A stretch of DNA of 64,000 nt from Desulfovibrio sp. Fe33 (GTDB taxonomy: Bacteria > Desulfobacterota > Desulfovibrionia > Desulfovibrionales > Desulfovibrionaceae), in contig NZ_JAQKGU010000010.1 of NCBI RefSeq assembly GCF_028532725.1, positions 1 to 64,000 on the forward strand, in the 5' to 3' direction. The position numbers were made by a program, and so were the translations under genes. A model generated the notes under the pieces. It was not told the origin of the DNA, did no database searches, and saw only the letters and a program-made list of their open reading frames with translations. Positions 43,449 to 52,296 of the stretch are shown here, piece after piece. The number at the start of each line of letters is the position of its first letter. Positions within the stretch are counted from its first letter, which is position 1.

Positions 43449-44663
43449 CTATCCTTCCCTGCGGGCCATGTGCAGGATGCGCCTGGGGCCGATGCACGAC
43501 TGCTGGCGGTGGGACGGGAGATTCCTTTTCAGCTTGAATCCCTGGCGCGTGGCCTCGGCGATGATGACCGGCAACTGGCTCTCGCCCACTTCGAGGATGC
43601 ATTCGTTGCAGTGGGCGAACATGATCTCGGTGGTCAGCTCGAATTTGCCTGTGCGGTGCAGGACGTTCAGGGCCATGATGATGTCGTACTTGCGTTGCAA
43701 CGGGGTGGTGATGTCGTAGACCATGAAGCGGCAGCCGGAGCCTTTGGCCGAGGCCAGGCGATTGGCAAGGTCCACGGCTCCACGGTCCATGTCGAGTCCC
43801 ACTCCCGCCGCGCCCAATTCCTCGGCCTTGAAGGTGTAATAGCCGTGCATACAGCCGTAGTCGCACAGGGACTTGCCCGAGAACTCCACGCCGAGCTTGA
43901 GGATGTTTTGCCAGGCCAGGCCGGATTGGGTGAAGCCGGGCACGAGCACGCGGCCCCGGTACTCGATGGTCTGGTAGAAAGGATTGAACGAGTCCGCTTC
44001 GGCGATGGTCTTGAAAACCTCGCGGTCGGTTTCGGGTACGCCCGGATGGGCTGCGTCACGGTTTGCCTCGGCCCAGCGGAGGATGTCGCCGGTGTCCGCG
44101 ACCACCTCATAGCCCGGCAAAACCGGTTCGAGAGTCTCGCAGAACGGGGTCCCCGCAGGAATGGGCTTGCCCGCGCGGATGGCTTCCTTGGTCTTGCGCA
44201 CCCGGCGCAGGGCGAACCGTTCCATGCGGACCTCGCGCGGCGGGTTGAGATAGAAGGGCCGGACGATGGTGAAGGGCGAGTAAATGTCGTCCAGGGCGTC
44301 GAGGAAGGCCTGGTGGATGTGCGCGTGGCTGATGCGGCATCCTTCGAGCACGAGATTCCGGTAGCGGAGAGCGCGCAGCTTGCGGATGAAGATTCCCTTG
44401 AAATCCGAGTAGGTTCCCGGCTGGCGCACGGCTTCGATGTCGTCGCCGTATCGGGCCGCCACCTCCGGCGTGAAGGCGTCCAGGCGCAGGAGCTCATAGT
44501 CCAGGTCCCGGGCAAGTTGCCTGGCCGCGAAACTCTTGCCCGCTGCCGGCGGCCCGGCGATGAGGATGACCTTGGGGCTGAATCGGTAGATTCGTTCCGT
44601 TGCGGTTCGTTTTCCGGCCTGATCGATGACTGCGGCGGCTTGGGGTGCGCTCGGCTCTTTCAT
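43449..44663 (-). CDS. P-loop kinase and SAM-methyltransferase fusion protein
   Basis: A 404-residue protein with two parts. Residues about 27-200 form a P-loop kinase-like domain (Walker A LIAGPPAAGKSFAARQL). Residues about 235-404 form a methyltransferase (LCDYGCMHGYYTFKAEELGA as motif I, VGLDMDRGAVDLANRL, MVYDITTPL, IMALNVLHR). Such a fusion suggests phosphorylation and methylation of the same or linked substrates. The first ATG of the frame lies further upstream, but the Met at 44663 gives a more natural N-terminus; neither has a strong ribosome site. The glycosyltransferase gene follows directly. Confidence 0.75.
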   Translation of the reverse strand: MKEPSAPQAAAVIDQAGKRTATERIYRFSPKVILIAGPPAAGKSFAARQLARDLDYELLRLDAFTPEVAARYGDDIEAVRQPGTYSDFKGIFIRKLRALRYRNLVLEGCRISHAHIHQAFLDALDDIYSPFTIVRPFYLNPPREVRMERFALRRVRKTKEAIRAGKPIPAGTPFCETLEPVLPGYEVVADTGDILRWAEANRDAAHPGVPETDREVFKTIAEADSFNPFYQTIEYRGRVLVPGFTQSGLAWQNILKLGVEFSGKSLCDYGCMHGYYTFKAEELGAAGVGLDMDRGAVDLANRLASAKGSGCRFMVYDITTPLQRKYDIIMALNVLHRTGKFELTTEIMFAHCNECILEVGESQLPVIIAEATRQGFKLKRNLPSHRQQSCIGPRRILHMARREG

Positions 44664-44805
44664 GATACGTCCAATGTATTCAAGTCGTTGGAGGCCGCAA
44701 CACAAGACGGTCCGTCAGAATCGCGGCGAGAAAGGGGCATGAATTGCCCGTCGCGGGAGAAATTGCACGATACATGCCAAGGACCTGCGGTCCCGGGCGG
44801 GTCGT

Positions 44806-45420
44806 TTAGGTCAGGCCGAGCTCTTCCAGGGCGAGATACAGTTCGCGGCTGATCCAGGCGTCGGTGGCGGCGTAGATCACTTGCTGCCGGGAGAGCTTGT
44901 CCTTGGCCCAGTTGGAGCATTGGGCGGACTTGGAAATGCGGAACCCGAGCAGGTTGGCGGCCATGTTGCGCAGGCCGTGCGTCTGAAGATTGTATTTGGC
45001 CGTGATGGTGGACAGGTCCACGAAACCGCTCGGTTTGAACCGGGTGTGTTTCTGGAGCCCGAGAATGTCGTCGCGCACGGCCACGCCGGTCTTGAGAATG
45101 CGCCGGTTGGCCAGGATGTCGCAGACCCCTTTGGCCAGGGGAAGGACGCCCAACTGGAAGACGTAGGCGCAGTCGGCTGTGGCGAGTTGGAGGATGGAAG
45201 GCGGACCGGGCTTTTTGCCCTTCCTGAAAACCGGACGGGTCTCGGTGTCGAAGCCGAGCAGGGAGGAATCAAGCATTCCTTCCATAGCTTCTTCGAGATC
45301 GGAATCCGTTCGGACGACTTTGATTTCCCCTTCATAGCGGCGAAGGGGCAGGTCGTTGATCTCTTCCTTGGAAAAGGTCCGAAGGTACTGTTGCGGAATA
45401 TCGAGGCTGTCCGTAGTCAT
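44806..45420 (-). CDS. DEDD-type 3'-5' exonuclease (RNase D/WRN-like)
   Basis: A 204-residue single-domain exonuclease. The three DEDDy motifs are present: Asp-x-Glu in LLGFDTETRP, the middle Asp in VAVRDDILGL and Tyr-x3-Asp in YAATDAW. There is no HRDC domain, so it is shorter than RNase D and nearer the stand-alone proteins of this superfamily. DNA versus RNA substrate cannot be decided. Single gene. Confidence 0.85.
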   Translation of the reverse strand: MTTDSLDIPQQYLRTFSKEEINDLPLRRYEGEIKVVRTDSDLEEAMEGMLDSSLLGFDTETRPVFRKGKKPGPPSILQLATADCAYVFQLGVLPLAKGVCDILANRRILKTGVAVRDDILGLQKHTRFKPSGFVDLSTITAKYNLQTHGLRNMAANLLGFRISKSAQCSNWAKDKLSRQQVIYAATDAWISRELYLALEELGLT

Positions 45421-45491
45421 TAATATGCTTGGTGCGTTAGAAATTTTGGTGGATCGTTCTACATTCCCGCAGGTTCGTCAAGTACTAGGTT

Positions 45492-45521
45492 GCCCGTCCG
45501 ACCGGAAGTTGTCGGACGGGC
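45492..45521. terminator. Hairpin downstream of the TPR-like gene
   Basis: GCCCGTCCGAC, eight bases, GTCGGACGGGC. It lies 11 bases after the minus-strand gene ending at 45533; no T-run, so efficiency is uncertain. Confidence 0.55.
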
Positions 45522-45532
45522 GAGCTGACGGA

Positions 45533-46192
45533 CTATTCCATGTGGTACAAGCCGCGGGAGCAGGGGGTGCTGTTCTGGCGCCACCAGTATGCTCCGTTAC
45601 AACTGTCCGTGGACGGAATCACGTTGTCCCTGCCGTTGTATCTTGCCACGTTTTCCACGAACTGATGCTGGGTTTCCTTTTCGATGGAGGCGATGGCGTC
45701 GGCCAGCGGGACCGAACCGTCCTTGACCCCCGGCAGCACCTTCGACATTTGCGTGGTGATGTACCGTTGCGAAGGATTGCTGTCCAGGAATCTGTCGAAG
45801 GCCTTGAGCGAGGCTTCCTTGTCGCCTTTCTTCCCCTGCGCCAGGGCGATGAACAGGGCTGCGTCCCATATCTTGTCCTTCTCTCCCAGGGCGTCTTCGA
45901 GCGTTTTTATGCACAGGTCGTACTCCCCGGCGAAATACATGGCTATGCCAGCCTCGACCATGTTCGACTGGAATTTCATGGTGCGCAGGGGCGGGTCATG
46001 CCGCAACGCCTCGGCGTATGTCGCGGCCGCATCCTTGAAGTGCCCGACGGCCTTGTCGTTGCTGCGCGTGACGTACATCCTCCATGCTCGCTGGAATTTG
46101 CGGTCGCCCAGGGAGACCGGGTCCGCCGTTGCGGGCAGGGCCGTGGCCAGGATCAGCAGAAAGGCGATGGTTGCGGTCAGGGTTTTGCGCAT
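45533..46192 (-). CDS. Exported TPR-like protein, unknown function
   Basis: A 219-residue exported protein with signal peptide (about 1-23, ending ATA) and helical repeats resembling tetratricopeptide units (AVGHFKDAAATYAEALRHDP; EAGIAMYFAGEYDLCIKTLE; FIALAQGKKGDKEASLKAFD). The C-terminus has two Cys (DSCNGAYWW and TPCSRG) that could form a disulfide. It follows the 248-residue gene by 17 bases on the same strand, so both may be one transcript. Probable protein-protein interaction role in the periplasm. Confidence 0.72.
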   Translation of the reverse strand: MRKTLTATIAFLLILATALPATADPVSLGDRKFQRAWRMYVTRSNDKAVGHFKDAAATYAEALRHDPPLRTMKFQSNMVEAGIAMYFAGEYDLCIKTLEDALGEKDKIWDAALFIALAQGKKGDKEASLKAFDRFLDSNPSQRYITTQMSKVLPGVKDGSVPLADAIASIEKETQHQFVENVARYNGRDNVIPSTDSCNGAYWWRQNSTPCSRGLYHME

Positions 46193-46209
46193 GGTGGAAG
46201 CCTCCTTGT

Positions 46210-46956
46210 TCAGGACATGTAGGTCCTGGCTATGCGGAAGATGTCGTCGTAGGCCGTCTTGTTGCGGATGGCCAGGGCCATTTCCAGGGCCATGTCCATC
46301 TTGCGGGCCGTTTCGGCCATGACACGATCCCGTATGGATTCGAGGTGGTTGGCCAGGAAGTCGGCCTCGAAATTGTCGATGGCCAGGGAGATGCCTTCGG
46401 AAAAGAAACGCGAACCGAGATGCGGGATGAAGCGGTCGAGGTTTTGTCTGCCTTCGCGCCGGGCGTACATGACGAAGAAGAGCAGTTTGACCAGCAGCCG
46501 GTCGGCCTTGATCTTGTGGTCCACGGAAAGCAGGATGTCCAGATCCACTCCCCGGGGTTTGATGGCGTCGAACATGGCCGAGGCCATGTCGAAGGCCCGG
46601 TCCTCGGTCATGAGCGGCTGGGCGAACTTGGAGTCCAGCCGGACCAGGGTGACGCGCGGGTTTTCCCCCGAGGCGATGGCGTAGACGGCCAGCCGCATGA
46701 GGTCGATCTTGGTGCGGTAGTCGTCGATGAGGATGTCCTTCTTGGCCGAGGCCAACCGGCGCACCAGGGGAACGTCCAGGGAGGAAAAGACCGTTTCGAG
46801 CAGGTGCAGGATGTAGGGCTCCGAGGCGGAAGCGATTTCCTCGTCCAGGATGTCGCGGCCCTTGCGGGCGTCCATGATCTTCTTGATGGACAGCCAGTAG
46901 GCGGCCAGCCCCTCAACGGGCATTTCAAGTATGTCGAGTTCCTGTGGCTTCTGCAT
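46210..46956 (-). CDS. Conserved hypothetical helical protein
   Basis: A 248-residue soluble protein, almost wholly helical and without a signal peptide. I recognise no domain. The long regular frame and the close spacing to the TPR-like gene support it being real. A cytoplasmic location is assumed. Confidence 0.68.
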   Translation of the reverse strand: MQKPQELDILEMPVEGLAAYWLSIKKIMDARKGRDILDEEIASASEPYILHLLETVFSSLDVPLVRRLASAKKDILIDDYRTKIDLMRLAVYAIASGENPRVTLVRLDSKFAQPLMTEDRAFDMASAMFDAIKPRGVDLDILLSVDHKIKADRLLVKLLFFVMYARREGRQNLDRFIPHLGSRFFSEGISLAIDNFEADFLANHLESIRDRVMAETARKMDMALEMALAIRNKTAYDDIFRIARTYMS

Positions 46957-47075
46957 GGCGGTCCGCTTTGGGCTTGACGGGGCGGCGAAAAAAAAGACAC
47001 CCTGTACGTTGTATCACAGCGTATCCGATTTTTTGAAGAAAACAAATACGGTCCTTGACGGCGGAGACTTTTTTC

Positions 47076-47858
47076 ATGCTCGACTATCCTCAATTCGACC
47101 CGATCATGATTTCCATAGGTCCTTTGGACCTGCGATGGTACGGCATGATGTACGTTTTCGGCATCCTGAGCGGCTGGCTGCTGGGCCGTTACCGCGCGAC
47201 CAAGCCGTGGAACAAGATGACGCCCAAACTCATGGACGACTTCATTACCTGGGCCATCCTCGGCGTGGTTTTCGGGGGCCGTATCGGCTATGTCCTGTTT
47301 TACAATCCCTCGTTTTATCTTTCCAATCCGCTTCAGATTTTCGCGGTCTGGGAGGGCGGCATGTCTTTCCACGGCGGTTGCCTCGGCGTGCTGCTCGCCT
47401 GCTGGCTCTTCGGCCGCGCCAACGGCATGACATTTCCCGAAGTGGGCGACTTCATCTCCCCCCTCGTTCCGCCCGGCCTGTTCTTCGGGCGCATCGGCAA
47501 CTTCATCAACGGCGAACTGTGGGGACGCTACACGGACCTGCCGTGGGCCATGCCGTTCCCCGGGGCGGGAGGGCTGCCGCGTCACCCCTCGCAGCTCTAC
47601 GAGGCCGCGCTGGAGGGGCTGGTCCTGTTCATCATCGTCTGGGTCTATTCGGCCAAACCTCGGTCGAGGGGATGTGTCGGCGCGCTGTTCCTGCTCGGTT
47701 ACGGTGTCTTCCGCTTCCTGGTGGAGTTCGCCCGCGAGCCTGATCGGCAACTCGGCTTCGTGGCCCTCAACTGGATGTCCATGGGCCAGGTGCTTTGCCT
47801 GCCCATGATCCTGTTCGGTCTCGGCTGGTTGATTTGGGCGTATCGCAAGTCATCGTAA
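47076..47858 (+). CDS. lgt: Prolipoprotein diacylglyceryl transferase
   Basis: A 260-residue inner-membrane enzyme that transfers diacylglycerol from phosphatidylglycerol to the lipobox Cys of prolipoproteins. The family signature GRIGNFINGELWGR is present, with HGGCLG and HPSQLYEA and about seven membrane segments. ATG 47076 was chosen for GGAG nine bases upstream; a TTG at 47055 is less likely. Its end overlaps the convergent gene by nine bases. Confidence 0.95.
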   Translation: MLDYPQFDPIMISIGPLDLRWYGMMYVFGILSGWLLGRYRATKPWNKMTPKLMDDFITWAILGVVFGGRIGYVLFYNPSFYLSNPLQIFAVWEGGMSFHGGCLGVLLACWLFGRANGMTFPEVGDFISPLVPPGLFFGRIGNFINGELWGRYTDLPWAMPFPGAGGLPRHPSQLYEAALEGLVLFIIVWVYSAKPRSRGCVGALFLLGYGVFRFLVEFAREPDRQLGFVALNWMSMGQVLCLPMILFGLGWLIWAYRKSS

Positions 47859-48626
47859 TACCGGCACTTCGATTTCGAACAGGCGGTCCCAACACTTGCC
47901 GGTGACGTAGAGGCGTCCGCCCGTCGCGTCATAGGCTATGCCGTTGGCCGTCCCGGCTCCCCGGTTCAGTCTCCCGCGCAGGGAAGACAGGTCGAGCCAG
48001 GCGCGGACCTTGCCGTCGGCCGGGTCGATGATCGCCACCCTGTCCGACTTCCAGATGTTGGCGTAGAGCCATTCCCCCACGAATTCCAGTTCGTTGAGCA
48101 GACGCACCGGGCGTCCCTCGTCCGTTACATCCAATGTGCCCGTGAGGGCGAAGTCATCGGCGTCGCGCAGTTCCAGCCGGGATTTTCCCGTGGACATGAC
48201 AAATCTCTCCCCGTCGAAGGCCAGCCCCCAGCCCTCGGTTTTTCCGAAGGTCGAGCGGTAGGCGAACCGTCCTTTGGGCGCGAGGTCCTTGAGGTCGAAT
48301 ATCAGGCCGATGCCCGACTTCCAGGTGAGCATTCGCAAGGTGCTGCCCCGGGGCGCGATGCCCTCGGCGAACAGGGAGGGCGCGACCGGCACGGTCTTCA
48401 GCTTGCGGCCGGTCCCGGGCTCGACCATGGCCACGAAGGAACGATTGTATCCGCCCGAAGATTCGTAGAACACGCCGTCGAGATGGAAGAGCCCCTGAGT
48501 GGAGGTCCCGGCGTCGTGAGGATATTCGGCGACGGTCCGGCAGGGGATGACGGGAGTTTGCGCCGCTGCGGGCGCGGCCCAAGCCGTCAGGGCCAGCAGC
48601 ATGAGAATGGCGATGGGCATGTGCAT
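47850..48626 (-). CDS. Exported glutamine cyclotransferase-like protein
   Basis: A 258-residue exported protein with signal peptide (about 1-22, ending AAA) and the five-bladed beta-propeller pattern of the glutamine cyclotransferase family (TSTQGLFHLDGVFYESSG, LLNELEFVGEWLYANIW, TGKCWDRLFEIEV). Such enzymes convert N-terminal Gln to pyroglutamate; the bacterial role is not well known. AGGA six bases before ATG 48626 supports this start rather than the longer frame. It is separated by about 115 bases from the TetR gene on the same strand. Confidence 0.83.
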   Translation of the reverse strand: MHMPIAILMLLALTAWAAPAAAQTPVIPCRTVAEYPHDAGTSTQGLFHLDGVFYESSGGYNRSFVAMVEPGTGRKLKTVPVAPSLFAEGIAPRGSTLRMLTWKSGIGLIFDLKDLAPKGRFAYRSTFGKTEGWGLAFDGERFVMSTGKSRLELRDADDFALTGTLDVTDEGRPVRLLNELEFVGEWLYANIWKSDRVAIIDPADGKVRAWLDLSSLRGRLNRGAGTANGIAYDATGGRLYVTGKCWDRLFEIEVPVLR

Positions 48627-48740
48627 GGGCGGTCCTGGAAAAGGGAGCGGGGGGGCATTCATGATGCGGCTCCCCGCTCCCGGGAAGGGCGCGGAAGACC
48701 GGCATGATCTTATGGGAGGTTGGCCGGTCCGCCGCACGCC

Positions 48741-49373
48741 TTACGCGCGATGTTTTACGGCATTAACGCCGCCGAGGGCGAAGCGGACCACGTGGTCCAC
48801 GAAAGCTTCCACATCAAGGCCCAGACCGGGCCGGTTTGGCGTCAGGCGGTCCAGGATAGGCTGGGTCAGAAGGTGGTCGAGCATGAGAGCCCAGATGTTC
48901 GAACTGCAATAGGCCAGCGTCTGTTCCGGCGTGCCCGGGCCGAGCAGCTTGCTCAGGATGTCGCGCAATTCATTGGCGCGCGGCTGGACCTGGTGCCGTG
49001 CGATAAGGTCGAGGTTGTGGCTCGGTTTGGCCATTTCTCGGAGGAAAATCGCCCACTTCTGCGCGATTTGCCCGGTGCTTTGGGTGTAGATCTCTTCCGC
49101 CAGCCCCTTGACGAACTTGTGCAGCCGCTCTTCGGGGGGCAGGTCCCTGTCGTCGCTGGAAATCCACTCTTCCCCCTTGGGGAAGATCTCTTCGAGCACG
49201 GCCGCATACAGGCCGTCCTTGCTGCCGTAATGATAGTTCACCGCCGCAACATTGGCCTTGGCCAGGCCGCAGATGTCCCGCACCGTGGCCGAGTCGAATC
49301 CCTTGTCGGCGAAAACCTCCATGGCGGCGAGCAAAAGCGCGGTTTTGGTATTGACGTCGGGGGAATCGTTCAT
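48741..49373 (-). CDS. TetR-family transcriptional regulator
   Basis: A 210-residue repressor-type regulator. The N-terminal helix-turn-helix is clear (FADKGFDSATVRDICGLA, then VNYHYGSKDGLYAAVLEE), and the C-terminal half resembles the ligand domain of the CerR/DUF1956 group. It is divergent from ispH; whether it controls ispH, itself or the downstream cyclotransferase-like gene is not shown by the sequence. Ligand unknown. Confidence 0.88.
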   Translation of the reverse strand: MNDSPDVNTKTALLLAAMEVFADKGFDSATVRDICGLAKANVAAVNYHYGSKDGLYAAVLEEIFPKGEEWISSDDRDLPPEERLHKFVKGLAEEIYTQSTGQIAQKWAIFLREMAKPSHNLDLIARHQVQPRANELRDILSKLLGPGTPEQTLAYCSSNIWALMLDHLLTQPILDRLTPNRPGLGLDVEAFVDHVVRFALGGVNAVKHRA

Positions 49374-49515
49374 AATTAAGGGCCTACGGGCGTAAAATAC
49401 GCAGTAAAAAAGCTTGAAACATATGTTTGACGAATTCTATTCATGAGTGGAGTCGGCAAGTCAAGGGTTTTCCCCGGAGCCGATTGTTTCGCGAACAACC
49501 GCAAGGAGCGTGGAA

Positions 49516-50364
49516 GTGGAAGTCATCTTAGCCGAAACCGCGGGGTTCTGTATGGGCGTGGACATGGCCCTGACCAAGCTCGACCAGCTTGTCGCCGAGC
49601 CCGACGGCCATCCCATCTACATACTCGGACCCATCATCCATAACCCGCAGGTGCTCAAGCGCTACGCCGACAAGGGCGTGATAATGGTTCACGATCCCGC
49701 CGAGGTCCCGGCCGGGGCGCACGTCGTCATCCGTGCCCACGGCATCACCCGCCAGGTGGAGGAATCCCTGCGCGAACGGCAGGTGCTCATCAAGGACGCA
49801 ACTTGTCCCCGGGTCAAGAAGGCGCAGTTGCTCATCGAGCGCAACACCGCGGACGGCGGCAAGCTGCTTCTCTACGGCGAGGCCGACCATCCCGAGGTGG
49901 CCGGTCTGGTCAGCTACGCCGGGAACGGCCATTTCGTCTTCGGTTCCGCCGAAGAGTTGGCCGGATACGAGCTCACTCCGGGGGAGCGGTATGTCCTGGC
50001 CGCCCAGACCACCCAGGATCGGGTGGAATTCGAGGCCATCGCCGAAAGCCTGGCCGGGCGGGGCGACCTGGACGTCGTCGTGCTCGAAACCATCTGCGAC
50101 GCCACCAAGCTGCGCCAGACCGAAGCCAAGGAATTGGCGAAGAAAGTGGATTTCATGGTCGTGGTCGGCGGGTACAACAGCGGCAACACCCGCAGGCTCG
50201 CCAAGGTGGTCACGGAACAGGGCACGCCCTGCAAGCACGTGGAGACCATGGAAGAACTGCCCATGAACGAACTCGCGGGCTACAAGCGCATCGGCGTCAC
50301 CGCGGGGGCCTCCACTCCCAGGCTCCTCATCGATGAGGTTCTTGCCGGTCTCAAGGCGCTGTAA
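49516..50364 (+). CDS. ispH: 4-hydroxy-3-methylbut-2-enyl diphosphate reductase (IspH)
   Basis: A 282-residue iron-sulfur enzyme that forms IPP and DMAPP in the last MEP step. The three cluster Cys are in AGFCMGV, DATCPRVK and ETICDAT. Conserved AHGIT and QTTQD are present. GTG 49516 was chosen because AAGGAG lies seven bases upstream; the frame extends to 49447 without such a site. The gene is monocistronic here. Confidence 0.94.
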   Translation: MEVILAETAGFCMGVDMALTKLDQLVAEPDGHPIYILGPIIHNPQVLKRYADKGVIMVHDPAEVPAGAHVVIRAHGITRQVEESLRERQVLIKDATCPRVKKAQLLIERNTADGGKLLLYGEADHPEVAGLVSYAGNGHFVFGSAEELAGYELTPGERYVLAAQTTQDRVEFEAIAESLAGRGDLDVVVLETICDATKLRQTEAKELAKKVDFMVVVGGYNSGNTRRLAKVVTEQGTPCKHVETMEELPMNELAGYKRIGVTAGASTPRLLIDEVLAGLKAL

Positions 50365-50807
50365 GGACGACGCTTCCGGGCCTGTTGACCGACGATCGGA
50401 ATATTCTTGCGGGGGGCGGCACTTCGTCTTTCGCGGCGGGGCATCCTGGCGCGAAAAAGGGGTCAGGCGGTCCCGGGCCGGGTCTGTTCCGGGAGCTGTC
50501 CCTGACCCCGTTCGGGACGGTTTCGACATCTCAGCCGCGTTGCAGGTACCGCCGGCCGCAGTGGAGGGCTTGGGTCCGGGGAACGCGACTCTCCTGGTGC
50601 GATGCCGGTAACCGTCAGCAAGGGGAGGAGTGCCGTTTTCAGGCGGCCTGTGCGGCCGTTGGTTCGAACATACCTTTTTGGCCGGATAGTGGTATTATAT
50701 TTTCATTGTCCTCGGGTGTCTGATCCGGGGGAAAAACAAAAAGGTTGTCCGGTTTGTGCCAAGGGCATACCTTGACCCGGTACGAATGTGACAACAAGGA
50801 GTCGGAT
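50365..50807. other. Long structured leader or intergenic region upstream of moaE-moaA
   Basis: About 440 bases without a supported gene. At 50459-50512 a large hairpin is possible (GGGGTCAGG with CCTGACCCC, plus CCCGG/CCGGG). A second GC-rich block at 50540-50632 contains several complementary segments. It precedes molybdopterin genes, where a Moco-type riboswitch would be expected in many proteobacteria, but I could not match a consensus by eye. An AT-rich stretch near 50690-50705 may belong to the nearest promoter. Confidence 0.4.
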
Positions 50808-51170
50808 ATGGATTTCAACAAGGTCCTGGCAGATCTGAAAAAGGAGCCCGGTTTCGCCGAGAACGTGGGCATGATCCTGGTGCATAACGGCGTGGTTCGG
50901 AGCTGGTCCCGCAAGGGCCGCGAAGAAGTGGTGGCCATCGACATCACCCCCGATTTCGAGAAGATGGAGGAAATCCGTCAGGAGATCGAGGCCCGCGAAG
51001 GTATTTTCCGCGCCTGGTGCCACGCCAACTCGGGCCACATGAAGCCCGGTGACGACGTGCTTTTCCTCATCGTGGCGGGCGACATCCGTGAAAACGTCAA
51101 GCCTGCCCTGGCCGACTTCCTTGACCGCGTCAAGGCCGAGGCCGTGTCCAAGAAAGAAATCTTCGCGTAG
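50808..51170 (+). CDS. moaE: MoaE-like molybdopterin synthase catalytic subunit
   Basis: A 120-residue protein that aligns by eye with MoaE, the subunit that inserts sulfur into precursor Z with MoaD. Matching parts are NGVVRSWSRKG (family TGxVR), HMKPGDDVLFLIVAG (family LxxGDEVVxVxV) and the C-terminal lysines of RVKAEAVSKKEIF, the positions of the two catalytic Lys. The usual HRIG is changed to HANSG, so it is a divergent member. CAAGGAG precedes the ATG; moaA starts six bases after its stop. Confidence 0.75.
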   Translation: MDFNKVLADLKKEPGFAENVGMILVHNGVVRSWSRKGREEVVAIDITPDFEKMEEIRQEIEAREGIFRAWCHANSGHMKPGDDVLFLIVAGDIRENVKPALADFLDRVKAEAVSKKEIFA

Positions 51171-51176
51171 GACGCC

Positions 51177-52184
51177 ATGCACAAGAACCTTGAGGACATC
51201 CACGGCCGCGAGGTCAGCTACATGCGCATCAGCGTGACCGACAGGTGCAACCTGCGGTGTACCTACTGCGCGGGCGAGGGGCTGGACTTCATCCCGCATC
51301 CGAACATCCTGCGTTACGAAGAAATATTGGAGCTCATGGGCATGGCCCGGAACCTCGGGGTGCGGAAAATCCGGTTCACGGGCGGAGAGCCCTTCGTCCG
51401 GAAGGGTTTCGCCGATTTCATGGTCGCTGCGGCCGAACGGTTCGGGGACCTGGATTTGTGCGTGACCACCAACGCTACCCTCATAGGCGAACACGTCGAA
51501 CGGCTGGCTGCGGCGGGTATCAGGCGGGTGAACATCTCCCTGGACTCCCTGAATCCCGAGAAGTTCAAGGCCATCACCGGCCGCGATCATTACGCCGTGG
51601 TTCGGGAGAACATCGACCGTTGCCTGGCCGCGAACATGGCGCTGAAGATCAACGCCGTGGCAATGAAGGGCGTCAACGACGATGAACTGGGCGATTTCAT
51701 CGAGTTCGCCCGGACCCATCCCGTGGACTTCAGGTTTATCGAGTTCATGCCCGTGGGGCTGGAGACCGGCTGGGATGATTCCCGCGTCTGGACCGCCGCC
51801 GAAATCCTGGCCGAGGCCCGTCCCTATGCCGAACTGATCCCCGTGACCGAGCCCGGGGCGCGGCGTCGCGGCCCGGCCCGCATGTACAGTATCGAAGGCG
51901 GCCTGGGCCGCATCGGGCTGATTTCCCCTTATTCCGACCACTTCTGCTCCACCTGCAACCGGCTGCGCATCACCTCGGACGGCAATCTGAGAACCTGCCT
52001 CTTTTCGGACAGGGTCTACCGGCTCCGTCCCGCTCTTCGCCATCCGGCCCTGGGCATGGAAAAGGTCGAGAAGATCATCCGGCTGGCCGGAAAGAACAAG
52101 CCCATCGGCAATGAGCTGCTGCGGAAGATGCGCGCCGCCGATCACGGCGTCTGCAAGACCCGCATGGCCTCCATCGGCGGGTAG
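51177..52184 (+). CDS. moaA: GTP 3',8-cyclase MoaA
   Basis: A 335-residue radical-SAM enzyme for the first step of molybdopterin synthesis. The SAM cluster motif is CNLRCTYC, followed by FTGGEPFVRKGF. The second cluster ligands are in FCSTCNRLRITSDGNLRTC. The protein ends IGG, the C-terminal Gly-Gly needed for catalysis in this family. It forms a two-gene unit with moaE; moaC and moaD are not in this window. A terminator follows. Confidence 0.95.
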   Translation: MHKNLEDIHGREVSYMRISVTDRCNLRCTYCAGEGLDFIPHPNILRYEEILELMGMARNLGVRKIRFTGGEPFVRKGFADFMVAAAERFGDLDLCVTTNATLIGEHVERLAAAGIRRVNISLDSLNPEKFKAITGRDHYAVVRENIDRCLAANMALKINAVAMKGVNDDELGDFIEFARTHPVDFRFIEFMPVGLETGWDDSRVWTAAEILAEARPYAELIPVTEPGARRRGPARMYSIEGGLGRIGLISPYSDHFCSTCNRLRITSDGNLRTCLFSDRVYRLRPALRHPALGMEKVEKIIRLAGKNKPIGNELLRKMRAADHGVCKTRMASIGG

Positions 52185-52229
52185 GAGAGCCTTTTCGGCC
52201 GCGGGCCGAAGGACACGCTATCAATGAAG

Positions 52230-52260
52230 AGGGCCTCATCGGAATTCGATGAGGCCCTTT
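52230..52260. terminator. Terminator between moaA and the DUF748 gene
   Basis: AGGGCCTCATCG, GAATT loop, CGATGAGGCCCTTT. The stem lies between convergent genes ending at 52184 and 52297. Confidence 0.85.
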
Positions 52261-52296
52261 GTCGTTGTCGGCGTGGTGCAAGCCGGTCCGGCCGCC

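Noticed and set aside
50385-50723. 112-codon open frame upstream of moaE
   Set aside because: Gly/Pro/Arg-rich translation without a ribosome site; the region is better explained as structured leader.
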